Positions 43,490 through 51,965 of a stretch of 51,965 nucleotides of DNA are shown piece after piece (within the stretch, counting starts at the first letter, position 1; every line of letters starts with the position of its first letter). The notes under the pieces were generated by a model. It was given only the letters and a program-made list of their open reading frames with translations. It searched no databases and was not told the origin of the DNA. Position numbers and translations under genes: made by a program. Source of the DNA: a bacterium (GTDB taxonomy: Bacteria > Ratteibacteria > UBA8468 > B48-G9 > DTJG01); the NCBI GenBank assembly GCA_029552985.1, contig JAKPDB010000005.1, positions 1-51,965 on the forward strand. The letters are read 5' to 3'.

Positions 43490-44757
43490 AATATCTTTTT
43501 TCAATCCTTTTTTCAATTTTTATTTCAGTAACCATTTCTTCAGCTGATTTTTCTCCTTCGCACTGGAAATTCATGAAGAAAATTTATCTCAGCGATGAAA
43601 GAGTGGATATTTATGAATTGAAACTTGATACAGAAATACTGGTAAATTCCAAGCCAGACCTTTCAGACATCAGAATTATTTCAAATAATCAAAAAGAAAT
43701 CCCTTATGTAATTTCGATAAAAAACAGTAGTTCTAAAACAATAGAATATCCAGTAAAGCTGTTAAACAAATCGTACATCAATGGAATTCAGACAATAGTT
43801 GACATAGATATTGGCAATAATTACCAGGAACACAACTATCTCTCATTGGAGATTTCATCACACAATTATCAGAGGTGGGTTGAGGTAAAGGCAAAAAGTG
43901 GTGGGAAGTGGTTCACGCTGACAAACAAAGGATTTATTTTTGACCATTCAATTCCAGAGGCAGGAGTTTCTTCTTCAAGCAATGTCGTGAGATATCCTTT
44001 GACCAACTTTAGATATCTCCGTGTGATTATTCATGATGATGGTGGAAGTCCCCTTGATATTACAGGCGCAAAAATTATGAAGGAACAAATCATACCAGCA
44101 GAGCTCATTAAATACAGGATTTCTGTGGAAAATGTCGGCGAGTCAAAGGACGGGAAATTTACAGAATACTTGATAGATACAGGGACAGAAAATTTACCTC
44201 ATAACAGAATAGATGTTGTCTCAGACGAAAAGAATTTTCATAGAAGGATAGTTCTGACATTTTATAATGACCCGGACGGCCGGGCAAACTTTTCCACTTA
44301 TCAGTCCACGATATATTCCTATACCGGTGCCAGATATCATGAAAAAAATTTAACTGTTACATACCCTGAAGCCAGAACAAGGTATATTAGGGTTCAACTT
44401 TATCATTATGATGACCCACCTTTGAAGGTAAAGGATTTTCATTTATACGGCACTATAAGGGTACTCTCTTTTCCATCTGTTCTAAACATTCCAACTTTGT
44501 ATCTTTTTTATGGAAATTCACTGGCATATCCGCCAGTTTATGATTTTGCAAAATATCAACACTATTTGAAAGGAAGAACCGCTATTGTTCGGGTTGGAAA
44601 TCAGGAAAATAATCCTTTGTACAGAGCTACTGCATTTGAAAAATTTGAGAAAAATAAAAAAGTTCTTTTAAGCATACTAATGGCAGCCGTGGCAATCATA
44701 TCAGGAGTTTTCATTATAAAAAGTCTAAAGGGTATAACAATCGACAATGCTAATTAA
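43486..44757 (+). CDS. DUF3999-like exported protein, partner of DUF2339
   Basis: This 423-residue protein starts behind AAAAGGAGATATC. It has a signal peptide (MKYLFSILFSIFISVTISSA), two or more beta-rich periplasmic domains (DFSPSHWKFMKKIYLSDERV, RYPLTNFRYLRVIIHD, YPEARTRYIRVQLYHYDDPP, the last resembling a discoidin-like sugar-binding fold) and a C-terminal membrane segment (about 392-412). This matches the DUF3999 layout. Topology would place the bulk of the protein in the periplasm. Function is unknown. Confidence 0.7.
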   Translation: MKYLFSILFSIFISVTISSADFSPSHWKFMKKIYLSDERVDIYELKLDTEILVNSKPDLSDIRIISNNQKEIPYVISIKNSSSKTIEYPVKLLNKSYINGIQTIVDIDIGNNYQEHNYLSLEISSHNYQRWVEVKAKSGGKWFTLTNKGFIFDHSIPEAGVSSSSNVVRYPLTNFRYLRVIIHDDGGSPLDITGAKIMKEQIIPAELIKYRISVENVGESKDGKFTEYLIDTGTENLPHNRIDVVSDEKNFHRRIVLTFYNDPDGRANFSTYQSTIYSYTGARYHEKNLTVTYPEARTRYIRVQLYHYDDPPLKVKDFHLYGTIRVLSFPSVLNIPTLYLFYGNSLAYPPVYDFAKYQHYLKGRTAIVRVGNQENNPLYRATAFEKFEKNKKVLLSILMAAVAIISGVFIIKSLKGITIDNAN

Positions 44758-44771
44758 TCAAATTGAACGAT

Positions 44772-44812
44772 GAAAAGCCCTATAAAGAATTATTCAAGAC
44801 CGATGGCTTTTC
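44772..44812 (+). terminator. Possible bidirectional terminator hairpin
   Basis: GAAAAGCC (44772-44779) and GGCTTTTC (44805-44812) form a perfect 8-base stem with a long 25-base loop between the convergent DUF3999 and half-dockerin genes. The T-tract is short and the loop large, so this is tentative. Confidence 0.3.
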
Positions 44813-46058
44813 TCAGTACTTTAATAACATCAGTGATATCAACTACGCCATCATTATTTATATCGCCTTTGACTTCAGGAACAATGGTTTTTATCATTCC
44901 ATAAACGTCTCCACCTGAAATTTCAAGGGTTTCTTCTTCTTCATTGTATGAAAGGACAACATTGTTCACAATCACAAAATATGTCCCATTTGGAAAACTC
45001 ATGAGTGCACCGCCAACCTGATCACCTTCAGAGTTATCTATAACAAATTCTGGCCCTATGAAAGAGCCATCTTTACCCACAAACCTTCCTGAAATATCCC
45101 AGTTTGTTCCGCCTGGTGCTCCGCTCCATGTAACAAGGTATTTTGTTCCATCAAACACAATGGAAGGTGCAATCGCACCGTATATTGCACTTCCGTTTAT
45201 TGAAATGACTGTACCGATTTTGTTCCCTGATTTGTCTATAAACTGGCCAAAAAACGACCATTGATGAGAACCATAGCCACCGATTTCGTCAGGCCAGACA
45301 ATCAGATAGTTTATCCCATCAAATGCAACGGCACATGGATTATCGCTGTGTGACTCACTAGAATTTATAACAATCTCTCTCCCCACAGAACCTGCTGGAC
45401 TTACAAATCTTCCTATAATTGCCAAGTCATTCTCGTCTTCTGTGTAGAATACAAGGAAATTTGTACCATCAAAAGCGAGATTCCCAAGTCCTCCGTGATC
45501 TTTTCCATACCCGCTGCTTATTTGGAATTCAGAACCAACTGTGCCATTTGGAGTAATAATTTTTCCAAAAACATAACAATGCGAGTATATTGATTCTCTT
45601 TTATTATAAGTAAAAAGATATTTTCCGCCTCCAAAACCAATGTGTCCTATACTTTCTACGCCTGATGCAATTTGAAATTGGCTTCCAATAAGAGTTCCAG
45701 TTTTACTTATAAATCGACCCAACAATAAATCCTGGTTCTGCCAGATAACAAGGTAATTTGTACCGTCAAATGCTACAGGAGTGAAATAATCAGTGGTAGA
45801 ACTTGCGACAACTATTTTATCAGTTAATGGGTTTCCATCTTGAGAGAAAATCCGTGCAGTGACAGATGCTCCATTACTTGATTCTTCCACAATGCTAACA
45901 AGATAATTCGTTCCATCAAACGCTCCACCAGTACACAGTTCATTGTTAGCCGTTGTAGCAACAGGAAACTTTATTTGTGCACCTGCCTTCATTACAAAAC
46001 AAGCGAGAAACAAAGTTAAAAAGCAAGCGATAAAAAACTTTCCGCTTTCTCTTAACAT
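44790..46058 (-). CDS. Secreted beta-propeller-like protein with a single dockerin repeat
   Basis: The start at 46058 follows CAAGGGGGAAAA, giving 422 residues. A signal peptide (MLRESGKFFIACFLTLFLAC, then FVMKAGA) leads into about seven repeats of some 45-50 residues, each with a variant of VAFDGTNYLVIW followed by GRFISKTG (also AFDGTNFLVFY, IVFDGTKYLVTW), which suggests a beta-propeller. The C-terminus is GDINNDGVVDITDVIKVLRK plus AIGLE, one dockerin-type calcium repeat where a full dockerin has two. No cohesin is visible here. It may serve as a surface-display or calcium-binding tail. The role is unknown. Confidence 0.65.
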   Translation of the reverse strand: MLRESGKFFIACFLTLFLACFVMKAGAQIKFPVATTANNELCTGGAFDGTNYLVSIVEESSNGASVTARIFSQDGNPLTDKIVVASSTTDYFTPVAFDGTNYLVIWQNQDLLLGRFISKTGTLIGSQFQIASGVESIGHIGFGGGKYLFTYNKRESIYSHCYVFGKIITPNGTVGSEFQISSGYGKDHGGLGNLAFDGTNFLVFYTEDENDLAIIGRFVSPAGSVGREIVINSSESHSDNPCAVAFDGINYLIVWPDEIGGYGSHQWSFFGQFIDKSGNKIGTVISINGSAIYGAIAPSIVFDGTKYLVTWSGAPGGTNWDISGRFVGKDGSFIGPEFVIDNSEGDQVGGALMSFPNGTYFVIVNNVVLSYNEEEETLEISGGDVYGMIKTIVPEVKGDINNDGVVDITDVIKVLRKAIGLE

Positions 46059-46160
46059 TTTTCCCCCTTGTTTGTAGTTGGTATTGTTCGCATATATTCT
46101 ACTATGAGTTTTGAAAAACTGCAATCAATGGTAAAATTAAAAGGCCATAAAGGGGGAAAA

Positions 46161-46943
46161 ATGCAAAAGCCAATTAGAATTATGCCATGTCTTGACATGC
46201 AGCATGGTAGGGTTGTTAAGGGAGTTCATTTTGTTGATATCAAAGATGTGGCGGACCCAGTGGAATGTGCGATTGCATATTGTAAGCAGGGTGCTGATGA
46301 AATAGCACTTCTCGACATTACTGCCACAGTAGAGGGAAGACCAACATTGATTGATGTTGTACGAAAAGTGACAGAGGTTGTTACAGTTCCATTTACTGTT
46401 GGTGGTGGAATTTCTGATATGAAAATTGCTGAATTAGTGATCAATGCTGGCGCTGACAGAATTTCAGTTGGTTCAGCAGGATTAAGGAATCCTGATTTGA
46501 TAAAACAACTTGTAAAAGAATTTGGCTCTCAAAGAGTGACAGTTGCGATTGATGTTGACCACAATCCTGCAGTGCCATCTGGTTATGAGGTATACATAGA
46601 TGGTGGAAGAACGCCAACAGGGAAAGATGCAGTTGAGTGGGCAAAAGAAGTAGATGGTTATGGGGTATCAGTAATACTTCCGACAAGTAAGAGAGGAGAT
46701 GGAGCACGCCTTGGCTATGACCTGCCTATCATCAGGGCATTGAAAAAAGAGGTCTCTGCAGAAATTGTCGCTTCAGGAGGGGCAGGTAATCTTGAGGACT
46801 TTTATGATGCAGTGGAAGCAGGCGCAACAATACTTCTTGCGGCAAGTGTTTTCCACTTTAGAATTATTTCTATACCTGCCCTCAAGTCATATCTGAAATC
46901 AAAAGGAGTGCCAGTCATTGAACGACAGATGGAGAGACAATGA
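46161..46943 (+). CDS. hisF: HisF-like imidazole glycerol phosphate synthase cyclase subunit
   Basis: The ATG at 46161 follows AAAGGGGGAAAA and gives 260 residues, normal for HisF. Both catalytic aspartates are present, D12 in MPCLDMQHGRVVKG and D131 in VAIDVDHN, as are the phosphate loops VGGGISD and ASGGAGN and the LAASVFHF ending. HisF converts PRFAR with ammonia from HisH to IGP and AICAR in histidine synthesis. The usually invariant GAGEILLTSMD segment reads GVSVILPTSKR (168-178). No other his gene is in the window, so this may be a true HisF in a scattered pathway or a HisF paralogue with another role. Confidence 0.7.
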   Translation: MQKPIRIMPCLDMQHGRVVKGVHFVDIKDVADPVECAIAYCKQGADEIALLDITATVEGRPTLIDVVRKVTEVVTVPFTVGGGISDMKIAELVINAGADRISVGSAGLRNPDLIKQLVKEFGSQRVTVAIDVDHNPAVPSGYEVYIDGGRTPTGKDAVEWAKEVDGYGVSVILPTSKRGDGARLGYDLPIIRALKKEVSAEIVASGGAGNLEDFYDAVEAGATILLAASVFHFRIISIPALKSYLKSKGVPVIERQMERQ

Positions 46944-47962
46944 GGGCGATGGTGATAGAAAAGATTGTTGATGTGCTGCAGGAAGAGCCCCTGAAATCTG
47001 TTGATATGCCTGTGCCATCTCCACACCAAGGACAACTTCTTATTAAAGTGGATGCCTGTGGTGTGTGTAGAACAGATATTGATGAAGTGGAAGGAAGAAG
47101 TTTACCTTCATTTTTCCCGATCATTCCAGGTCATCAGGTCATAGGAAGAATTGTTGAAGCAAAAAACTCATCAAAGCTCAAAACTGGAGAACGGGTTGGG
47201 GTTGGCTGGATTTATAAGTCCTGTGGAAAATGTAAGTATTGTAATGAAGGATATGAAAATCTCTGTGATTTTTTTCAAGCCACTGGCAGGGATGCACACG
47301 GTGGCTATGCAGAATATATAGTTGCTTATGAGGATTTTGTTTACAAAATTCCTGAAAGTTTCTCTGATGTTGAAGCAGCGCCACTTTTGTGCGCAGGAGC
47401 AATTGGCTGGCGTTCTTTGCGGCTGACAGGGATAAAACAATCTGATGTTATCGGGCTTTATGGTTTCGGTGCTTCAGGCCACATTGTAATTCAGATTGTT
47501 AAATGTTTATACAGTGAAACAAAGATCTTTGTATTTACCCGTTCTAAAAAAGAACAAAACCTTGCGCTTCAACTTGGTGCCGGCTGGGCGGGTGAGATCA
47601 CAGACAGACCACCAGAGTTTCTGGATGTTGCCATTGATACAACTCCTGCATGGTTTTCTGTACTTGCTGCACTTAAAAATTTAAAAAAAGGCGGTCGTCT
47701 TGTGATCAATGCCATAAGAAAGGAGAATCACGATAGACAGGTTATGAAAGAAATTGAGTATGAAACCCATCTCTGGATGGAAAAAGAAATCAAATCAGTT
47801 GCCAATGTCAGCCGCAGGGATATTGCTGAATTTTTGCAGATTGCTGCAAACATTCCAATCAAGCCACACATTACAACTTATTCTCTTAAAGATGCAAATC
47901 AAGCATTAAAAGATTTGAAAACCGGGACAATTCCAGGAGCAAAAGTCCTTGTAATGGATTGA
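46940..47962 (+). CDS. Zinc-dependent alcohol dehydrogenase (medium-chain family)
   Basis: This 340-residue protein overlaps the hisF stop by 4 bases (ATGA). It has the catalytic zinc site CGVCRTDIDEVEG and GHQVIGRI, the structural zinc cluster CGKCKYCNEGYENLC (four Cys), and the NAD(P)-binding loop GLYGFGASGHIVIQI. The pattern GWIYKSCGKC is of the AdhA/YjgB type. It oxidises alcohols or reduces aldehydes; the substrate is unknown. Translational coupling to a HisF-like gene is unexpected for a catabolic dehydrogenase. Confidence 0.85.
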   Translation: MRAMVIEKIVDVLQEEPLKSVDMPVPSPHQGQLLIKVDACGVCRTDIDEVEGRSLPSFFPIIPGHQVIGRIVEAKNSSKLKTGERVGVGWIYKSCGKCKYCNEGYENLCDFFQATGRDAHGGYAEYIVAYEDFVYKIPESFSDVEAAPLLCAGAIGWRSLRLTGIKQSDVIGLYGFGASGHIVIQIVKCLYSETKIFVFTRSKKEQNLALQLGAGWAGEITDRPPEFLDVAIDTTPAWFSVLAALKNLKKGGRLVINAIRKENHDRQVMKEIEYETHLWMEKEIKSVANVSRRDIAEFLQIAANIPIKPHITTYSLKDANQALKDLKTGTIPGAKVLVMD

Positions 47963-48022
47963 AAGTTCTTATTGCATTTTTGAAGTGAAGTAAGAGTTTG
48001 ATATTCTAATGGTATTCAAACA

Positions 48023-51000
48023 TTATATCCTTTTTATCCTAATGATATCAACATTTTCAAGTGGGATTTCTATAATGACTGCATCTTTTTGTTTTTTGTA
48101 ATTTAATGTACCAAGCGTCATCGAGTCAACTGAGTTTACAGAATTTACACCAGACACAGTAAGAACCAGATTTTCAATTGGCCTACCGCTGGCATTGTTA
48201 AGAAAAACAAGTACACAATTTTCACTATCCATCAGTTGCGTATATATGCCTGGAGTAGATACATCATAATATTTTTTCACGCCCAGGTAATCCATAATCG
48301 CAGTGATAAAACTTCTTTCTGATTGTCCATCCTCAAGTTTGTATTGTTCTGGTTTCAAATTTATGTCCCAGTGTCGGCGAACATATGCCTGACCAAGAAG
48401 TGCTCCGATATAAATTGCCTGACCTTTTCCATACCTATTGAGAAACACTGCTGGTTTTCCATCTTCATATTTTCCTATTGTTTTGCATGTTAGTCCAATG
48501 CAATCAAATTTTGCTCCCCAGACAGGAATTTCAATCTGTTTTTCTACAAATTCCTGTGAAATTGTGATTGTTCCCACTTGTTTATAAGCAAACTTGCTTA
48601 CAGCTGTAGAATAAAATGCAGACGACCATTTAAGCCAGTCATCCTGTGTAATAATTTTTTGTTGCTTGAAGCCAAATACAGGATTAAGGATGCTACTTTC
48701 CTGATTGTATTGATTCCAGTTTCCTGCACCTATGATTGCAACCAGTTTTCCTCCTTTATAGACCCATTCAGCAATTTTCTTCTGAGTATCCTGGTGTATG
48801 TTTGGGTCTGTGATTATCAAAACAGAATAATTCTTCAGGATATCATCTTCCACAATGTCCTGTTCACAGATGATATCAACTGAATAATAGGAATGTTTTA
48901 AAAGGGTATAAATGTCCTGTCTTTCTGGACAGAAGTACAATCCCTTTACCTGCATCAAATCAGATGTGAATGCAATAAGTTGGGCAATTTTTGCTGGTCT
49001 CACTTTTGCCTGAATAATATCTTTTTCAAACCTTTTTAATCTTCGTGTGATATCAGCACTTTCTCTGAGTGCTTTTTCATTGTCAGCCCAGGCAGGTCCA
49101 ATATTGCCGATTGGTCCGTAGAGATATAGAAGATTCTCCTTTATTCCAGCCATAAGATATGCAAAAAGTTTTGCTCTTATTGCTTCGCCTCCTACAAGAT
49201 AACTTGCCATCGGCAAATTCCATTTTCTACTGGATGCTCTCATAATATCAGCACCAAGACAGATTCTTCCAATACCTGCATCCCATCCGTATACCCAGTC
49301 CTCCATCATAATTCCTTCAAAAGCCCTTTTTCTTCCAAGTTCAAAAAGGTCAAGGCCAGAGGTGTTCATGTCATTGTTGTTTCCAATAAACGCAAATTGC
49401 ATGGGTCCTGCCTGAAAATTAGGTGCAATGAGTTGCATGTGGGGAAAATGTTTTTTTATTGCGTCTGTTGCACATTTGTAAAACATGACTGTGTAATTGT
49501 TGATAAATTTTTTTGTATGGTAAAAGAGTTGATTATAACCGATATTTCCTTGTTCAAGTTTCTTTCTATCAGTTTCAGGATAGACCTCATCCCAGGAATT
49601 CTTCCCCAGCATTTTCGGCGTTAATTTTTCGTTTTTCAGGTACTGCCTGAATTCATCAAGTAATTGCTGGGTATTTGTAATTTCTCTTGCGTCTATTGCA
49701 GGACCTATCTCATCACCAGTATTAAAATGTTTTGCTATCTTCATTGTTTCCGGTATACTTGATGCATACCTACCTGCCATTTTTGAATAGAAGTCGTCAA
49801 ATACCCGCGACCATCTTTGCTGGCTGTTTTCTCCTAATTTGTAATCATATTGTTTTGTGTATGCCTCAGAGGTGTATCTCCACATTCCTGCCCATCCTGT
49901 GAGTGTGGTATCAATGATGCCATACTTTTTGCATAACGACGCAAACACATCATCCTTTATTCCAGATGCTGTAATACTGTTAATTCCAATGCTGGAAAGT
50001 ATTTTGAATTCTGTTTCTGCTTTTTCATAGGTTGTTTCACCTGATATTACTCTGTAGGGAATCAGTTGTACCCATGTTCCAATGATGAGGTCTGTCAGAC
50101 ATGGTGATTCCCCGAGGTTCATTTTTCCTATCATTTCCAATCTTTTCATTGTGTACTCAGTAAATGTTCCAAGTTCTTTCAAACCTTCAAGCCCAGTTTT
50201 TGTCGGCATTCTCACTGCCACGATACCTTCAATATATTCCCTTCCATAGTAATTTGGACCTGCTTTATCTATTTTTTCGTCAACGGTATGAAAAATGAAA
50301 TCTTCAGATGGCTGCGTTGCAAATTCAAGATGTAAAACCACTTCTTTTTTTGCAGAATTTTGAGGAATTACAAGAAAACATGTAAACCACTGTGCTGCCC
50401 GGGAAACAGGCAGTTCCACCCAGCATGAATATTCACCAGCATTTAACCAGTCAGTATCATCAACTGGTGCAACCCATGCAATGGGTTTTCCCCAGTCATT
50501 ATTTCCTGTCCACCACTTTGGTTGGACGCCATATCGATTTACTGTTCCTGTGGCGCATCTTGCAGGAGTATATGGATTTGTTTCACTGTCAACAACGATA
50601 CAGTATTTATAATTTTCCGGTTGTTCAATTTTGCATCTTACCCATACTTTTCCAGTAAATTCATCAGGACTATTTTTTTCAAGCCACTGATCAAGACTTT
50701 CAGGAAAATTCCTTTTTGTTTCTACTGCACATTGTTCAGCCCCAGCAGTTACAATAATACCTGCAGGATTTTCTTTTACAGGGGCATTTGTGACCATGGT
50801 GGCAGTTGATTTTTCACTATTTCCGTAATAAAGATAATAAATTTCTCTTGATTTCGCCGGAATTTGAGAAATTTTAAAAAATATTGAGTCAAGATTTTCC
50901 TTAGAAATACACACCTGTAGAGGGACACTATTTCCCTTTGAATCAACAAGGCACATATCACCTGCGTCAGTCCTGATTTTTTTCGTTTTTATGAGAGTTT

Positions 51001-51169
51001 GAACTGGATACTTTAACATCACAGTTTCTTCAACTGGTGTCTCAGACATATTTTTAACCTGCACAGGTACTCTGTAGTTGAAATGTTCAGTCCATAATTT
51101 CTGCTGGGCTGAACAGACAAAACACAGAACAGCGATTACAATTGTGGATTTCATAATTTTTAGATACAT
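48023..51169 (-). CDS. Large secreted GH42-like glycosidase, second copy of the architecture at 9097
   Basis: This 1048-residue protein starts behind CAGGAGGAAAATCAA. A signal peptide (MYLKIMKSTIVIAVLCFVCS, then AQQ) precedes a DUF2341-like beta domain (YRVPVQVKNMSETPVEE, PAKSREIYYLYYGN). The central region holds FNTGDEIGPAIDA (candidate acid/base E487), LGKNSWDEVYPETDRKKLEQ and MMEDWVYGWDAG (second candidate acid), followed by a Rossmann-like domain (YSVLIITDPNIHQDTQKKIA, WVYKGGKLVAIIGAG) and a closing beta domain. The 9097 protein shows the matching DTGDEIAGEL, LNKKNWDDV and NEDWLNTSGW in the same order. The pair are distant paralogues. Substrate unknown. Confidence 0.6.
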   Translation of the reverse strand: MYLKIMKSTIVIAVLCFVCSAQQKLWTEHFNYRVPVQVKNMSETPVEETVMLKYPVQTLIKTKKIRTDAGDMCLVDSKGNSVPLQVCISKENLDSIFFKISQIPAKSREIYYLYYGNSEKSTATMVTNAPVKENPAGIIVTAGAEQCAVETKRNFPESLDQWLEKNSPDEFTGKVWVRCKIEQPENYKYCIVVDSETNPYTPARCATGTVNRYGVQPKWWTGNNDWGKPIAWVAPVDDTDWLNAGEYSCWVELPVSRAAQWFTCFLVIPQNSAKKEVVLHLEFATQPSEDFIFHTVDEKIDKAGPNYYGREYIEGIVAVRMPTKTGLEGLKELGTFTEYTMKRLEMIGKMNLGESPCLTDLIIGTWVQLIPYRVISGETTYEKAETEFKILSSIGINSITASGIKDDVFASLCKKYGIIDTTLTGWAGMWRYTSEAYTKQYDYKLGENSQQRWSRVFDDFYSKMAGRYASSIPETMKIAKHFNTGDEIGPAIDAREITNTQQLLDEFRQYLKNEKLTPKMLGKNSWDEVYPETDRKKLEQGNIGYNQLFYHTKKFINNYTVMFYKCATDAIKKHFPHMQLIAPNFQAGPMQFAFIGNNNDMNTSGLDLFELGRKRAFEGIMMEDWVYGWDAGIGRICLGADIMRASSRKWNLPMASYLVGGEAIRAKLFAYLMAGIKENLLYLYGPIGNIGPAWADNEKALRESADITRRLKRFEKDIIQAKVRPAKIAQLIAFTSDLMQVKGLYFCPERQDIYTLLKHSYYSVDIICEQDIVEDDILKNYSVLIITDPNIHQDTQKKIAEWVYKGGKLVAIIGAGNWNQYNQESSILNPVFGFKQQKIITQDDWLKWSSAFYSTAVSKFAYKQVGTITISQEFVEKQIEIPVWGAKFDCIGLTCKTIGKYEDGKPAVFLNRYGKGQAIYIGALLGQAYVRRHWDINLKPEQYKLEDGQSERSFITAIMDYLGVKKYYDVSTPGIYTQLMDSENCVLVFLNNASGRPIENLVLTVSGVNSVNSVDSMTLGTLNYKKQKDAVIIEIPLENVDIIRIKRI

Positions 51170-51193
51170 TTGATTTTCCTCCTGTTATATCTT

Positions 51194-51222
51194 ATATTAA
51201 ATTTCAAAAATAAACCGGTCAA
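51194..51222 (-). promoter_or_regulatory. Promoter for the large secreted protein at 48023
   Basis: Minus strand TTGACC (51222-51217), a 17-base spacer and TAATAT (51199-51194). The predicted start near 51187 leaves an 18-base leader carrying the AGGAGG ribosome site before the ATG at 51169. Confidence 0.55.
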
Positions 51223-51242
51223 ATTATCAAAATGGAGCAGAT

Positions 51243-51965
51243 ATGACAAGGAAACAACTGAACCTTGCAATTTTTGAAGGAAAGGCAAATTCAGTTCTGT
51301 GGCAACCCCGCCTTGAAAGCTGGATTTTGTTTCACAGGACTAAAGGGACGCTTAATGAGAAATTTCGTGATTTAACTGACCTTGAAATTTATGATTACTT
51401 AAAATGTTCTGTCAGGTATGCTGCATCTGCTGGGCTTCATTATTACTATACGACAACTGTTGAAACGTTTGAAAGACCAGTTGACAGAAATCATACAGAA
51501 CTTATTACAAAAACCGAAAAAGGTGTACTGAAAACCATTTATCAGATTGTACCTGGTGGAATGGGGTATGCTGATAACAAACGAATTGTTGAATTTCCAG
51601 TAAAAACAGTTGAAGACCTGAAAATTCTTACGCATCTTGTGAATCATTTTAATGCTGTGGCAATACCTGAACTTTTTGAAGAAGCAGCAAACAGGGTCGG
51701 TCAGAGGGCAGAACCAACAGTTTTTCTGCCAAGCACTGGTTTTACTGATTTGATTAAGAGGCACGCAGGACTTTTGAATACATACTATTTGTTGAATGAT
51801 TATCCTTCTGAATTTAATAAATACATGGAAGCATGCGACGAAAGAGATATGAGAATCGCAAGGGAAGCATTGAAACTACCCTGCAGAATTTTTAATCTCG
51901 GTGATCATGTTACCAATGAGTTCACACCACCACCAATCCTTAAAAAATATGTGATTCCGAGATGG
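51243..51965 (+). CDS. Uroporphyrinogen decarboxylase-like protein, 5' part (runs off window)
   Basis: An open frame begins at ATG 51243 behind ATGGAGCAGAT and runs 241 codons to the window edge without a stop. It starts MTRKQLNLAIFEGKANSVLW and contains FLPSTGFTDLIKRHAGLLNT (the URO-D barrel segment) and FNLGDHVTNEFTPPPILKKY, the central conserved Gly-Asp region of the URO-D superfamily. The zinc-binding H-x-C expected of methyltransferase members would lie beyond the edge. It diverges from the GH42-like gene by 73 bases and is distinct in sequence from the URO-D-like gene at 1917. The role is unassigned; heme synthesis is unlikely in this context. Confidence 0.7.
   Translation, partial: MTRKQLNLAIFEGKANSVLWQPRLESWILFHRTKGTLNEKFRDLTDLEIYDYLKCSVRYAASAGLHYYYTTTVETFERPVDRNHTELITKTEKGVLKTIYQIVPGGMGYADNKRIVEFPVKTVEDLKILTHLVNHFNAVAIPELFEEAANRVGQRAEPTVFLPSTGFTDLIKRHAGLLNTYYLLNDYPSEFNKYMEACDERDMRIAREALKLPCRIFNLGDHVTNEFTPPPILKKYVIPRW

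Noticed and set aside
44790-46058. Cellulosome component
   Set aside because: Only half a dockerin and no cohesin or scaffoldin in the window.
47996-48021. Terminator hairpin GTTTGA/TCAAAC between the convergent genes at 47962 and 48023
   Set aside because: Only six base pairs with a long AT loop and no T-run.
1-51965. CRISPR array, tRNA or rRNA genes, restriction-modification or other defence islands
   Set aside because: No regularly spaced repeats, clover-leaf or rRNA motifs, and no nuclease or methylase genes were seen; apart from the element at the left edge there is no mobile or phage signature.

Overview
The window reads as bacterial chromosome of moderately low GC. It is densely coded, with about 42 genes and few gaps over 100 bases. 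No rRNA, tRNA or CRISPR array was seen. Envelope and surface genes suggest a Gram-negative heterotroph with a strong bias to glycan use: an AsmA-like protein, an OlsB/OlsA-type ornithine-lipid pair, Spy-like and DUF3999-type exported proteins, and a DUF1559-style pseudopilin. The mix of DUF1559 pseudopilin, DUF2961/GH172, many Gfo/Idh/MocA enzymes, uroporphyrinogen-decarboxylase-like proteins and large GH42-like secreted proteins is what I would expect from the PVC superphylum or a related candidate phylum (Lentisphaerae, Omnitrophica or Ratteibacteria type). That placement is inference; no phylogenetic marker is present.

Layout. 1-408: end of an IS481-like element abutting the 3' remnant of an unknown gene. 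529-1842: a TM2-like membrane protein convergent with an HpcH/HpaI-family aldolase. 1917-6660 (+): four tightly packed genes: URO-D-like protein, TIM-barrel glycosidase-like protein, SGNH esterase and GH20-like hexosaminidase. 19878-6662 (-): ten co-directional genes: NagA-like deacetylase, nitrilase-superfamily amidase, secreted papain-like peptidase, GH172/DUF2961, iron-sulfur flavoprotein, sialidase-fold protein, secreted GH42-like protein, SGNH esterase, HEAT-repeat membrane protein and pseudopilin. Together these look like a glycoprotein or glycan deconstruction locus.

19989-23810 (+): a coupled three-gene set: polysaccharide-deacetylase-like protein with an extra N-terminal domain, transglutaminase-like protein and Gfo/Idh/MocA protein. 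23816-26344: a second Gfo/Idh/MocA gene and an exported relative of that fold. 32866-26347 (-): FGGY sugar kinase, phosphomannomutase/phosphoglucomutase, an exported protein with twelve D-x-x-G-N-D-x-Y type repeats, a small membrane protein, a YbaK deacylase, a membrane protein and a Spy-like protein. 32984-34671 (+): olsB-olsA. 39199-34662 (-): response regulator, alpha/beta hydrolase, AsmA-like protein and fucose-isomerase-like protein, behind the best promoter in the window. 39425-44757 (+): GNAT, NCS2 purine permease and a DUF2339-DUF3999 pair. 44790-51965: half-dockerin protein, a lone HisF-like protein coupled to a zinc alcohol dehydrogenase, a second giant GH42-like protein, and the start of a second URO-D-like gene.

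Regulatory reading: several promoters near the TTGACA/TATAAT consensus can be read directly. Two have -35 boxes that contain the TGA stop codon of the upstream gene. At least one (8047-8075) would start transcription at the ATG itself, giving a leaderless message. Most other genes carry clear GGAGG or GGGGG Shine-Dalgarno sequences.
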